A stretch of 62,381 nucleotides of DNA, taken from JAYODW01 sp038116745 (GTDB lineage: Bacteria > Pseudomonadota > Gammaproteobacteria > Ga0077536). This document shows positions 15,885 through 24,662 of this stretch, one piece after another. Both the position numbers and the translations under genes were made by a program. Below the pieces are notes generated by a model that was not told the DNA's origin, searched no databases, and saw only the letters and a list, made by a program, of their open reading frames with translations. Location: NCBI GenBank assembly GCA_038116745.1, contig JAYODW010000032.1, positions 1 to 62,381 on the forward strand, given 5' to 3'. The stretch's first letter is position 1, and the number at the start of each line of letters is the position of its first letter.

Positions 15885-16370
15885 TCAGCCGGTGAGCACC
15901 CGCGCCAGCTGCGCCTGCCCGGGCTCCAGCAGTGCCCAGTCGGAGACGTCGGCTTCGAGCTGAATACAGGTTGCCGGCGGGCACTGCAGCCGCAGGTCGT
16001 GGTGACGGGTGCAGAGCATGCTTGCAGAGTCGGGCACGCCTGGCGCGTGCGCGACCAGCATCACACAGCGCGCGCGGGCTGCCTGAGCGTGCACGAGCGC
16101 GACCATGGCCGCGACCGTGGCGTTGTAAAGACCCTCTTCGAGACGCAGCTGCATTGCCCAGCCAGCTGCGCGCAGAACGCCTTCAGCGGTCTCCCGGGCG
16201 CGCCGGGCGCTCGAGCTCAGTACCACATCGGGTACCAGTCCAGCCTGCCGCAACGCCTCCCCCAGCGCCGTCGCCTGAGCATGACCGCGCGCGGTCAGCG
16301 GGCGGTCGAAGTCGACCGGTCCGTTGCTGGCCTCGGCATGCCGCATCAGGATTAAAGTTCTCGCGACCAT
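15885..16370 (-). CDS. SixA-like histidine phosphatase
   Basis: The ATG at 16370 gives 161 residues. The phosphohistidine nucleophile motif is LILMRHAEAS at the N-terminus (RHA instead of RHG, as in many SixA relatives). It is followed by FDRPLTARGHAQA, VLSSSARRARETAE and the second catalytic His in LVAHAPGVPD. This layout and short length match SixA, which removes phosphate from phosphohistidine proteins; other small-molecule phosphatases share the fold. It lies 35 bp downstream of the CmcJ-like gene and 59 bp upstream of the P450 gene start, so the three minus-strand genes may form one unit. The frame extends upstream to 16577, but inside the neighbouring gene. Confidence 0.8.
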   Translation of the reverse strand: MVARTLILMRHAEASNGPVDFDRPLTARGHAQATALGEALRQAGLVPDVVLSSSARRARETAEGVLRAAGWAMQLRLEEGLYNATVAAMVALVHAQAARARCVMLVAHAPGVPDSASMLCTRHHDLRLQCPPATCIQLEADVSDWALLEPGQAQLARVLTG

Positions 16371-16405
16371 CAGGGTGGGGACATCCAGGCTGAGCTGCGC
16401 GCGCC

Positions 16406-17401
16406 TCAGTCGTAGAGCACGATGCAGCGCACTTCCATGCTCCAGCGGTCCGGCGCATCGGGGCCGGTCGCCGGGTCGTTGAACGCGCTGTGGAAACTGA
16501 AGGTGCACGGGGCGACAGCATCGCTGGCATCGGGCAGCGCGCCGCTGCTGCGCGCCAGCGTCCCGGCCGAGTCCCATTGTTTGATCAGCAGCGCTTCATC
16601 ACGCGTCATACCCGGGTAGTAGTACCAGCGATGCCTGGGATCGTGTTTCGCGAAATAGTTTTCCCCCACCCGATCCTGGTAGTGGATTTCGAACACCACG
16701 AGTTCCTCAGGCGCCACGGTCTGACCGTCGCAGAGCGCCATCGGATGGCTGGCAACCGGCTCCGGCGCTATGTTCCGCCAGACGTTGATGATCGCGAAAC
16801 GGCCGTCGCCAGCCACCACACGCTCAACGTCGCTCGCATCGAGCAGACTCTCGCCCTCGGCCAGCAGCGAGCGCACGGTGTCGTTACCGCCGGGCGTCTG
16901 GGCCAGGGCGCGCAGCCGCGCTGGTCCACTGGTCAGCGTGTAATCACCATGCACCAGATGCGCTGGCCCCTGAACATTCTGCCCGCCCCTGATCCTGCGC
17001 TGTGCTTTCTGGCCGGAGGCAGATCGGATGTTGTGATCGAAAGCGACGGCCCGCGCACCGGTCCACTCACTCACCAGCGCCGCGCAATGGGGGTAGTAAC
17101 GAACGACCACGTCGTCATGACTGAAGAAATCGAAATCAGGCGCATCGAACGGTCGAGCAACCAGCTCGAAGCCATTCGCCTCGAGACGACAGGTCTCGCC
17201 TGACGACGAGCGCATCCGCGCGTTATGCACGGGCATGGAGTACTCGCGCAGATCGATCCCCTGCCGGCCGCTGTCGTTACCATCCGGGTCGCGCCGGGTG
17301 AGCACCTGGCCGTTGCGGAACAGCGACGACGAGACTTCCGGCGCAAGATAGTTGAACAAACCTCGGGTGGTACCGGGTTCTGACTCAGGGGTAATGCTCA
17401 T
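16406..17401 (-). CDS. CmcJ/NvfI-family oxidoreductase
   Basis: With the ATG at 17401 (GAGGA ribosome site 5 bases ahead) the protein has 331 residues. It contains the conserved C-terminal half of the GA4-desaturase/CmcJ/NvfI family: AHLVHGDYT near residue 150, INVWRNIAPEPVASHPMALCD and RHRWYYYPGMTRDEALLIKQWDS. Members are Fe(II)/2-oxoglutarate-type enzymes or partners in secondary metabolism and oxidation of small molecules, with unknown substrates in most bacteria. It is the first gene of a minus-strand group with SixA and P450, divergent from the AraC regulator at 17569, which is the obvious candidate regulator. Confidence 0.78.
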   Translation of the reverse strand: MSITPESEPGTTRGLFNYLAPEVSSSLFRNGQVLTRRDPDGNDSGRQGIDLREYSMPVHNARMRSSSGETCRLEANGFELVARPFDAPDFDFFSHDDVVVRYYPHCAALVSEWTGARAVAFDHNIRSASGQKAQRRIRGGQNVQGPAHLVHGDYTLTSGPARLRALAQTPGGNDTVRSLLAEGESLLDASDVERVVAGDGRFAIINVWRNIAPEPVASHPMALCDGQTVAPEELVVFEIHYQDRVGENYFAKHDPRHRWYYYPGMTRDEALLIKQWDSAGTLARSSGALPDASDAVAPCTFSFHSAFNDPATGPDAPDRWSMEVRCIVLYD

Positions 17402-17568
17402 ACACGTCCTCGGGGTGATGCTGAACCACGGCCACGCCGCGCTGTCCGTGTCCGAATGGATGGCTCGATTCAAACATCCGCCCGCCTAGGCGCGCAAGCA
17501 ATCCCCGTATCGCACACCACATCCCGATCTGTTAGTTTGGTGACAGCCCGAAACGGGGGAGTTGCGAC

Positions 17569-18594
17569 ATGGTCGACTTCGGGATTATTGGCGAGCTGCC
17601 GGTGCCGGCCACCTATGGTCGTCACCTCCTGCGCCTGTTCGAGCCCGACAAACTCCTGGCCGGAACCGGCCTCACCGCAGCCGAGCTGGAACAGCCTGGA
17701 CGCCTGATCACCGTGCGCCAGGCGCTCCAGTACGTGCGTAATACACTGAACCTCGCGACCGAAGCCGACTGGTATCTGGGCTGGTCCAGCTCGCTGGCCG
17801 ATCATTTTCATGGACCGGTCAGTATTGCGCTGCTGAGCGCACCGACGCTCGGGCACGGCATGGATGCCTTTCTCAAACACTTCCCCAGCCGGATCCCCTA
17901 CATGCACATGCAGGGGCGGACGCGCGGTAGCGTCTTCATGGCTGAGCTGGTGCCCTTGATCGACCTTGAGGAAGCCGCTCCGCTGCTCATCGAAACGCCG
18001 CTGCTGCTCCTGCAGCAGCACCTGGACAATGTCTACGGCGTGGACTTTTCCCAGGCGTCCCTGGAACTCGCTTATCCGCCGACACCACACGCGGCGCGCT
18101 ATAGCCAGTACTTCAAATGCCCGATCCACTTTGATGCTGAGCACAACGCGCTGGTTTTCCCCACCGCATGGCGCGAGCTGGCAAACCTGGGCTACATCGA
18201 GGCGACCTGGGCCCACGCGCTGTCGCAGTGCCGCGCAACAGTGGCCTCATCCCGGGAGCGCGAGACACTGGGCGAGGTGCGCGAGCGGCTCTGCGCTGCG
18301 TTCGAGTGCGCGCACCGCACCCGCCCCCTGCCCACGCTGAACGAGCTGGCCGACCGCCTGCACCTTGCCCCCCGCACTCTGATCCGACGCCTGCGCCGGC
18401 TGGGGACGACCTACCAGGAAATTACCGATGAGTTTCTGCTCGCGCGAGCGCAGGAGCTGCTGACCAATCACGGGATTTCAATCAAGGAAGTCGCCGCGCG
18501 TCTCGGCTTCAATAATCCGGCGAACTTCGGCAAGGCATTCAAACGCTGGAGCGGCGTCTCTCCCGGTCAGTACCGCGCGCAGCGTATCGGCTGA
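17569..18594 (+). CDS. AraC-family transcriptional regulator (OruR/Arabinose_bd type)
   Basis: The 341-residue regulator has an N-terminal ligand-sensing domain (about 20-210) of the type found in OruR/ArgR-like AraC proteins. Two C-terminal helix-turn-helix motifs follow: LNELADRLHLAPRTLIRRLR near 260 and IKEVAARLGFNNPANFGKAF near 310, ending GVSPGQYR. The ribosome site is GGGGGAG, 7 bases before the ATG. It is divergent from the CmcJ-SixA-P450 genes across a 167-bp gap, and its 3' end is 9 bp from the convergent CoA-transferase pair. It probably activates one of these flanking catabolic groups; the inducer is unknown. Confidence 0.9.
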   Translation: MVDFGIIGELPVPATYGRHLLRLFEPDKLLAGTGLTAAELEQPGRLITVRQALQYVRNTLNLATEADWYLGWSSSLADHFHGPVSIALLSAPTLGHGMDAFLKHFPSRIPYMHMQGRTRGSVFMAELVPLIDLEEAAPLLIETPLLLLQQHLDNVYGVDFSQASLELAYPPTPHAARYSQYFKCPIHFDAEHNALVFPTAWRELANLGYIEATWAHALSQCRATVASSRERETLGEVRERLCAAFECAHRTRPLPTLNELADRLHLAPRTLIRRLRRLGTTYQEITDEFLLARAQELLTNHGISIKEVAARLGFNNPANFGKAFKRWSGVSPGQYRAQRIG

Positions 18595-18603
18595 TACCCT
18601 GCC

Positions 18604-19401
18604 TCAGCGCAGCCTGCCCTCTGGATCGACCCTGCTGCGCAGGACCTCAAGCTCCGTCTCGGTGGGTGCAGCCGTAGTCGGCACCTCCTCCGGCACACTC
18701 AGCTCGAAGCCGGTGTTGTCCAGAACCTCATCAACCGTGACACCCGGATGTACCGAGCACAGACGCATGTGCTTGGACTGCGGATCGAAATCCATCACCG
18801 CCAGCGGAGTGATGCAGTATTGCGGTCCACCGCCCGGCAGCCCGAGTTTGCGGCGCGCGTCCGCCCCGCCCTGGTTCCAGCCGACGGTGCTGATGTAGTC
18901 GCAGCGTTCGACGAGAGTGCGGCGGTCATGGTGGTTCAGCACAATGTAATAGCGGCCGACATGGGTCGTCAGGGTGGGCGTACCTACGGAGCCCGGACCG
19001 CGGAAGCGCAGCCTGCGGTAATCCGGCCCGATCCCGATCAGGTTGGTGTTGCCGTAGGGGTCGACCTGCAGGCCGCCGATAAAAAAGACCCGGCGATGCC
19101 AGTCGCGTACCTGGTCGAAACGATGGCCGCGGTCACTGAACGATTCGGTCCAGCGCACCACCCGGTTATCCCAGCCGAAAGCGGGCAGCGGCAGGTGCTC
19201 CAGATGATGCACGTTCATGCGCGCGCCCAGAAAAATCAGTTCCATGTTGGGGCCATGCAGGATATGCGCGAGACGTACGGCGGCTTCGGGCACCGGCAGA
19301 TTGACTCCGACCTGCAGCTGATCGCCGTCCACCAGGCTCCGCCCCAGGTGCACCGCCATCAGCTCACGGATCGAAAACGGCAACGTCGTCTCCCTGTCCA
19401 C
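18604..19401 (-). CDS. CoA-transferase beta subunit (IpdB-like)
   Basis: The 265-residue protein of the class I CoA-transferase fold starts with GTG at 19401, 5 bp after the stop of the alpha subunit gene. Visible family features are IRELMAVHLGRSLVDGD, a GG(L)QVDPYGNTNL loop and VGTPTLTTH, as in the IpdAB/GCT-like subunits. In steroid-degrading bacteria IpdAB opens the last steroid ring as a CoA-ester hydrolase instead of a transferase. Whether this pair does so or transfers CoA between short acids cannot be decided here. It must act as a heteromer with the adjacent 19407-20288 product. Confidence 0.82.
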   Translation of the reverse strand: MDRETTLPFSIRELMAVHLGRSLVDGDQLQVGVNLPVPEAAVRLAHILHGPNMELIFLGARMNVHHLEHLPLPAFGWDNRVVRWTESFSDRGHRFDQVRDWHRRVFFIGGLQVDPYGNTNLIGIGPDYRRLRFRGPGSVGTPTLTTHVGRYYIVLNHHDRRTLVERCDYISTVGWNQGGADARRKLGLPGGGPQYCITPLAVMDFDPQSKHMRLCSVHPGVTVDEVLDNTGFELSVPEEVPTTAAPTETELEVLRSRVDPEGRLR

Positions 19402-19406
19402 AGCGC

Positions 19407-20288
19407 TCAGTACTCGTGCAGCGCCAGCAGACGAGCGAGGCCGACCCGTTCGAGGTATTGAACGTGGGTCGCCGGCTCCCGGCAGTACGTAGAGAGGAAG
19501 TTTTCGAGCTCGGCGCGCGCGCCGCTCCTGGTGGCCTCAGCGGCGATGCGCACGTACTCCTCGACGAACGCGACGTCCTGCAGGTAGTAGCCCCGACTGT
19601 AGAACGGGTGTGCGCCCCAGGGGACACGCACGATGGCATCGGCATCAGCCATCGTCGTAGCCCAGGGGTCACTGCGAATCGTTTCGTTGGCAACGACCTT
19701 CTCCACCTGAACGATGCGGCGCTTTGCCGCGCGGCAGAGAAACAGATCGATCCAGCCGGGGCCGCCGTGGTGCTGAACGTTGCCATGCGCGTCGGCCTGC
19801 GCGGCATGCACGATAGCGATGTCGGGTTCGATAGCTGGCACTGCAATCAGCGTCTGCCCGTCGATGGGATCGGTGATCACTTTGAGATCCGGGTTGACCT
19901 CAGGCAGAGAGGTGCCCACGCCCCCGCGCCAGGGCAGAAACGGGAGTCCTTTCGCCGCCGCCTCGAGACCGCTGGTCAGGATCCCTTCCTCGCATTCCCA
20001 CACTTCGATCTCACCCTGCTCGGCCGCACGCCGGAAGGACGGCGCGACCGGCGCGGCAGCACCCCCGCCGGCGTAGTAGCAGATGGTTTTTCGCACACAG
20101 CCGGCTGCAATCAGGATATCGATAGCCAGACCGCCGGCGACGACCGTCAGGTCCCGCACACCACGCCGCACGATCTGCCGTACCAGCGCCATCGGCGCGG
20201 GCTCGCCGAGAGCGATGGTCATGCCGTCCTCGATCCATTCGCAGACCTGCGCTTCGGTCGCCACACGGGTCTGCCTCGATTTGTTCAT
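19407..20288 (-). CDS. CoA-transferase alpha subunit (IpdA-like)
   Basis: The 293-residue protein shows ALGEPAPMALVRQIVRRGVRDLTVVAGG at the N-terminus and YYAGGGAAAPVAPSFRRA, then the IAIVHAAQADAHGNVQ strand found in alpha subunits of class I CoA-transferases. It is the first gene of a two-gene operon with the beta subunit and reads away from the autotransporter gene. The 151-bp divergent gap holds a promoter facing the other way. There is no CoA-transferase of this type elsewhere in the window; the three other CoA-transferases belong to the unrelated family III. Confidence 0.82.
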   Translation of the reverse strand: MNKSRQTRVATEAQVCEWIEDGMTIALGEPAPMALVRQIVRRGVRDLTVVAGGLAIDILIAAGCVRKTICYYAGGGAAAPVAPSFRRAAEQGEIEVWECEEGILTSGLEAAAKGLPFLPWRGGVGTSLPEVNPDLKVITDPIDGQTLIAVPAIEPDIAIVHAAQADAHGNVQHHGGPGWIDLFLCRAAKRRIVQVEKVVANETIRSDPWATTMADADAIVRVPWGAHPFYSRGYYLQDVAFVEEYVRIAAEATRSGARAELENFLSTYCREPATHVQYLERVGLARLLALHEY

Positions 20289-20363
20289 GTCGAGACCGAA
20301 TTCAAGATTTCTGCCTTTACTTCTAGCTTCAGACGGTTTCGAGTTTTAGCACGCATCCTGATG

Positions 20364-20392
20364 TTGAGATAGCGCTTATTGCGTAGCATTAT
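20364..20392 (+). promoter_or_regulatory. Putative sigma70 promoter of the autotransporter gene
   Basis: TTGAGA (20364-20369, five of six matches to -35) is 17 bases from CATTAT (20387-20392, four of six to -10). A start site would fall near 20399, about 40 bases before the ATG. The region is AT-richer than its surroundings. Confidence 0.45.
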
Positions 20393-20439
20393 GGCCATCC
20401 GGGGCCTTTGAAGTACCTCGGTTATCGCGAGAACCCACG

Positions 20440-23400
20440 ATGATTGGAAAGTTACATAAAAACCGGGCTCTGATAGGCCTGGCGTTAGTTGTCTGTCTCC
20501 TCTTCTCCGTCAACGCGCTAGCAGAGTGCGGGGGAAAACAAGAATGCATCGCGGTCTCTACATACCCCGCGGTGCTACCCACTCACGGGACGCCGGCCGC
20601 CTATGTATGGCCACTTGCCTTCGGGCAGGAAGATATCGGGGCTGCGACCACAACCAAAAGCATCCTTGTGCGTGCGGTGACTGGCCCAGCTGGCACCGAG
20701 GCTACTATCCAGTCGATCACCATCTCCGGGGCGAATCCCGAAGATTTCTCGGTTAGCAACGGAACCTGCATCGTAGGGGTACCGAGTCTTCTCCAGAATT
20801 CGACCACGCCGTGTGAGATTCAGGTTACCTTCACGCCTACTGCCAGCGGCTCGCGTAGCGCCGAAGTTCGCGTCTCTTCGAGCCTGATCACTCGTATCGT
20901 AGGCCTGACCGGCGAGGGCGTTCTGCCGCCGCCGGAAATCACCAGCGCTTTGGCTGCGGCTGGTCAGGCGGGTGCGCTCTTCCCCGATTACCAGATTACC
21001 GGAAGCTTCCAGCCGACAAGTTTTGGCGCAGCACCGCTGCCTGATGGTCTTGCCGTCGACTCCAGCACCGGCATCATTTCAGGCACACCGACGACGGACG
21101 GTATTACCGACGTCACGATTTCGGCCACGAACGCCTCGGGAACCGGCAGCGCCACCCTGCGCATTACCGTGTCACTGCTCGCGCCGGTCATCACCAGCGG
21201 AGATTCCGTCAGTCTGACCGCCGACGAATTTTTTTCAGGCTACACCATCGCAGCCACCAATGACCCGGACAGCTTCGGCGCGACGGATCTGCCACCAGGG
21301 CTGACGGTCGACCCGACCACGGGCGTGGTCAGCGGTATCGCCACCGCGGCCGGGGCCTTCGCGGCCTCTGTCAGCGCGACCAACGCCACAGCGACGGCGA
21401 GCAAAGTTGTGACTTTCAACGTCGCTGCGGTACCGCCCTCTGGAGAAACGGGCACGGTTACTGCGCAGCTCAATAGCCCGACCACGATCGATTTTGACGC
21501 GCTGACCAGCGGCACAGGTGTTGACCAGGTTCGGATCGTGCGGCAGCCAGCGCACGGCCGACTTACCCTCTCCGGTCTGCAGGGCACCTACACACCTGCC
21601 GCCAACTACTTCGGCGCCGACAGCTTCACCTACGCGGCCGTCAGCGGCCAGACCGAATCACCACCTGCGAAAGTGACTATCGAAGTTGTCGGGCGTCCCG
21701 ACCCAACCCAGGATGCCGATACCCGCGCGCTGCAGCGGGCGCAGATCGACACGGCCAAGCGCGTATCCCGCGCACAGATTGCGAACGTCCAGCGGCGCCT
21801 GGAGACCCTGCACAACCGCCGTGCGACGGCATCGCGCCCGACCCGTGCGGCCGGTCCCGTCGCCGACCGTAGCCCGGCGTCGTCTGCTGACTCACCGTTG
21901 AGCGAGAACGTCGGTGGCGCCGCGCTGGCTGCAGGCGACAGCGTTGGAGACGGCGCCTCAGCAGTCGGTAGCCCGCTGCTCGCGGCGCTTGCGAATGTCG
22001 CGCAGAGCGGTTCCATGACGCTCGACGGCGACTACACCGGCAGCAGCGGCACGCTGGCGGGCGTCAGCGTCTGGGTCGGGGGCAATGTCGGCTTTGGCAC
22101 CCGCGATGCCGCCTATGGCTCAAGCAAGCTGCGTTTCACCAGTGACGGCATCAGTGCCGGCGTCGACAAAATTTTCAATGAGTCTCTGGTGCTGGGGCTG
22201 GCGTTTGGCTACGCCAAAGACCAGGCGGAGATAGGTGCGGAAGACAGCCGCAACGACACCGACTTCTGGTCAGTCTCAGCCTACGGCAGCTACCAGCCGG
22301 CACCGCAGTTTTTCATTGACGGCATGCTTGGCTACGGTCACCTCGATTACGACAGCCGTCGCTACGTCGCCGCATTTGACGCCGATGCCTTCAGCGATCG
22401 CAACGGCGACCAGCTCTTCGGCTCTGTAGCAGTGTCCTACGAGTACCGCCGCGATCGCCTGCTGCTATCACCCTACGGTCGGGTCGACTTCGCCTTTACC
22501 TGGCTGGACAGCAGCACCGAAACGGGCGCCGGCCAGGCCTCCTTGCATTATTTCTCGCAGGATTTCGACAGCGCCCAGCTCGCGCTCGGATTCCGCGCAG
22601 AGTCAGCGCATGAAATGTCCTACGGCTGGGTTATCCCACGACTGAGACTCGAGTACCTGCGTCAGTTCGAAAGCGATCGACGTCAGTCGATCGCCTACGC
22701 TGACCAGCTCGCCGGCCAGCGTTTCTGGCTGCTATCGCCGGACAGCAACGAGAACTCCCTGCTGATCGGCGCTGGTACTGACTTCGACCTCAACAACGGC
22801 GTCCGCCTCGGTTTTGATTACCAGACGATACAGGCTTCAGGCCACGACGAAATGCAGGCCTTCGGTCTCTGGCTATCAAAATCTTTCGACCAGGTGTGGA
22901 ATCCCTGGAGTCTTTTCGGGCCGCGGACGTTCCGCAATCCGGTGCGGGTCGAGGCCGGGTTCATGTGGGATGAAAACCTGAATCGTGCGCCTATCGATGG
23001 CGACAAGATCGCCGACAAGCTCTACAGCATCTCGGTGCAACAACGGTTTGTGCGGCCACTGACCAACAAGATCCGGGTCGTCGCCACCGGTGTCCTCGGC
23101 GGCACTAAGCTGCACAAAAACGACGGCCTGGACAACATCATGGGTGAAGCGCGAGGCGAGCTGCAGTACCGCACATCCGGCCACTTCCTGGCCCCCACCT
23201 TTGGCGCCTACGCCAAGATTCGCGGAGAGGAATTCAGCTCCAAGCTGCGCTCCGGCTACCGCTACGCGTTTGGCGTGAATGCGCGGCAGGCCCTGAGCGA
23301 CAGGCTGGGTGCTTTCGCTGCCGTAGAGCGCAACGTGCGTGAAGGCGACAGCGCAGTCTTTGAGAACCGCGACTGGGCCGCCCGCATGCATTTTGATTAC

Positions 23401-23754
23401 GCGCTGGGTCGCTGGGGATTTGCCTACGTCGGCGGCGAATTCCGCCACGGTGACGTGGTCACCAGCATAGACGGTGGGGACGCCTACGAAGGGGGGGTCG
23501 CTGAGGTCATCGAAGACGATGACGCGTACTACAATGAAAACCTGGTTGCGGCGCGGGTCGACGCCGCAACCTGGATGGCGAGTGCAGGCTACAACTTTCC
23601 TCTCGGCCCACGCGACTCACTGGATTTTTCCTGGCGCTGGGTGATTTCCACGCCGGACAGATATGCCGAGCCCGACGCTCATGGCGGCCCTGCTGACGGC
23701 GGCGGCAGCTATATCACCAACCAGATCTCAGCGGCGTACCTGCTGCGCTTTTAA
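20440..23754 (+). CDS. Multidomain autotransporter with Ig-like repeats and apparent double beta-barrel
   Basis: The 1104-residue secreted or surface protein has a signal peptide of about 29 residues. A choice-of-anchor-D type domain follows (about 65-165, with PEDFSVSNGTC and VTFTPTASGSR). Next come two putative Ig repeats (about 168-330, each with LPxGLxVDxxTGxxSG), a third cadherin-like domain with YTPAANYFGADSFTYAA (about 335-415), and a basic helical linker (about 426-470, QIANVQRRLETLHNRR). An autotransporter beta-barrel spans about 537-815. A further 270 residues of alternating amphipathic strands (about 830-1104) end in AAYLLRF, the aromatic C-terminus used for outer-membrane insertion. 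The passenger probably serves adhesion. The convergent FecR-domain gene lies 34 bp away. Confidence 0.82.
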   Translation: MIGKLHKNRALIGLALVVCLLFSVNALAECGGKQECIAVSTYPAVLPTHGTPAAYVWPLAFGQEDIGAATTTKSILVRAVTGPAGTEATIQSITISGANPEDFSVSNGTCIVGVPSLLQNSTTPCEIQVTFTPTASGSRSAEVRVSSSLITRIVGLTGEGVLPPPEITSALAAAGQAGALFPDYQITGSFQPTSFGAAPLPDGLAVDSSTGIISGTPTTDGITDVTISATNASGTGSATLRITVSLLAPVITSGDSVSLTADEFFSGYTIAATNDPDSFGATDLPPGLTVDPTTGVVSGIATAAGAFAASVSATNATATASKVVTFNVAAVPPSGETGTVTAQLNSPTTIDFDALTSGTGVDQVRIVRQPAHGRLTLSGLQGTYTPAANYFGADSFTYAAVSGQTESPPAKVTIEVVGRPDPTQDADTRALQRAQIDTAKRVSRAQIANVQRRLETLHNRRATASRPTRAAGPVADRSPASSADSPLSENVGGAALAAGDSVGDGASAVGSPLLAALANVAQSGSMTLDGDYTGSSGTLAGVSVWVGGNVGFGTRDAAYGSSKLRFTSDGISAGVDKIFNESLVLGLAFGYAKDQAEIGAEDSRNDTDFWSVSAYGSYQPAPQFFIDGMLGYGHLDYDSRRYVAAFDADAFSDRNGDQLFGSVAVSYEYRRDRLLLSPYGRVDFAFTWLDSSTETGAGQASLHYFSQDFDSAQLALGFRAESAHEMSYGWVIPRLRLEYLRQFESDRRQSIAYADQLAGQRFWLLSPDSNENSLLIGAGTDFDLNNGVRLGFDYQTIQASGHDEMQAFGLWLSKSFDQVWNPWSLFGPRTFRNPVRVEAGFMWDENLNRAPIDGDKIADKLYSISVQQRFVRPLTNKIRVVATGVLGGTKLHKNDGLDNIMGEARGELQYRTSGHFLAPTFGAYAKIRGEEFSSKLRSGYRYAFGVNARQALSDRLGAFAAVERNVREGDSAVFENRDWAARMHFDYALGRWGFAYVGGEFRHGDVVTSIDGGDAYEGGVAEVIEDDDAYYNENLVAARVDAATWMASAGYNFPLGPRDSLDFSWRWVISTPDRYAEPDAHGGPADGGGSYITNQISAAYLLRF

Positions 23755-23788
23755 GTCTCGCTCTTTTACCCGACGGCTGCGCGGCGTA

Positions 23789-24523
23789 TCAGTAGTCGCG
23801 CCGCGGACCGCCATAATCGTCACCCGGGAAGACAAACGGCGGCTCCCGACCAACGATCGATTCAATCAGCATGAGCTCCTGGTCGGTATGGTTGATGAAC
23901 GGGGCATCACGGATGCTGCGACCGGTTCCAGCGTTGTTCAGAATGTAGACAGGCCTGTCATGGTGAGAGGCAGCGACCGACAGGGTGCTTGACGGATCGT
24001 CGTTGGCCGCAATATCAGTCTCTCCATAGCAGGTGCAGAAGTAAGTCTGCTCCGGGTCACTCTCTGCATACCAGCCAGTGCCCCGGATCCCGATAGTCGC
24101 GGTCTGCGTGCTCAGCTGGGTGCGCGCGTTCCGGGAGACCGAGAGCAGTTTTCCGGTCAGCAGCCGTAGCCCCGCGAGAATAGTCGAGCCGACGCCGTCA
24201 CCTCCCTCCAGCTCGAGGCGGGAGTTCGCGCGCACGATCATGGCGCGCCCTTCAATGGCAAAAATAATCGCGCTGGACGGGCCAGTTTCGATTACATCAC
24301 CGGGCTTGATCCGGGTATCGGTCGTTGCCGCCGTGCCGTTGATCGTCACTTTCCCGCTGAGTGAAAAAATCGACTTACCTTCCGGCAGGCGTCGCCGCCC
24401 GAGGAAACCCTGTGCCATAGAAGCACCAGGTAACCACAGCCCAGCCACACTCGCGCTCATCGCCTGCACTAGAAGTCGGCGCCTCGGGTCGTCGAGTTCG
24501 GGCTTTCCAATCTTGAATACCAT
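23789..24523 (-). CDS. FecR-domain protein with Tat-like signal
   Basis: The 244-residue protein has RRRLLVQAMSASVAGLWLPG near the N-terminus (arginine-rich, Tat-like export signal). A FecR domain follows (about 45-150): SLSGKVTINGTAA, GDVIETGPSSAIIFAIEGRAMI, SRLELEG, LLTGKLLSVS and TQTATIGIRGTGWY. FecR domains of this stand-alone type bind or sense surface polymers or act beside exported proteins; no sigma factor gene is adjacent. A vicinal CTC in TYFCTCYGETD could form a disulfide. A GGGAGG ribosome site precedes the ATG. It is convergent with the autotransporter gene, so joint function is only suggested. Confidence 0.85.
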   Translation of the reverse strand: MVFKIGKPELDDPRRRLLVQAMSASVAGLWLPGASMAQGFLGRRRLPEGKSIFSLSGKVTINGTAATTDTRIKPGDVIETGPSSAIIFAIEGRAMIVRANSRLELEGGDGVGSTILAGLRLLTGKLLSVSRNARTQLSTQTATIGIRGTGWYAESDPEQTYFCTCYGETDIAANDDPSSTLSVAASHHDRPVYILNNAGTGRSIRDAPFINHTDQELMLIESIVGREPPFVFPGDDYGGPRRDY

Positions 24524-24662
24524 CGTTCCACCTCCCAGTCGGGTCCGTTCTGAATGTTCGCGAGGGCGGCGAGCTGACTGTTTCTGAGCCCCTCATTTGC
24601 CGCAGCGGGTCGGGAAAGCGTAGCCTCTTGAACTGTCCGCAAGCCTAACGGGGAGGTGGCCC

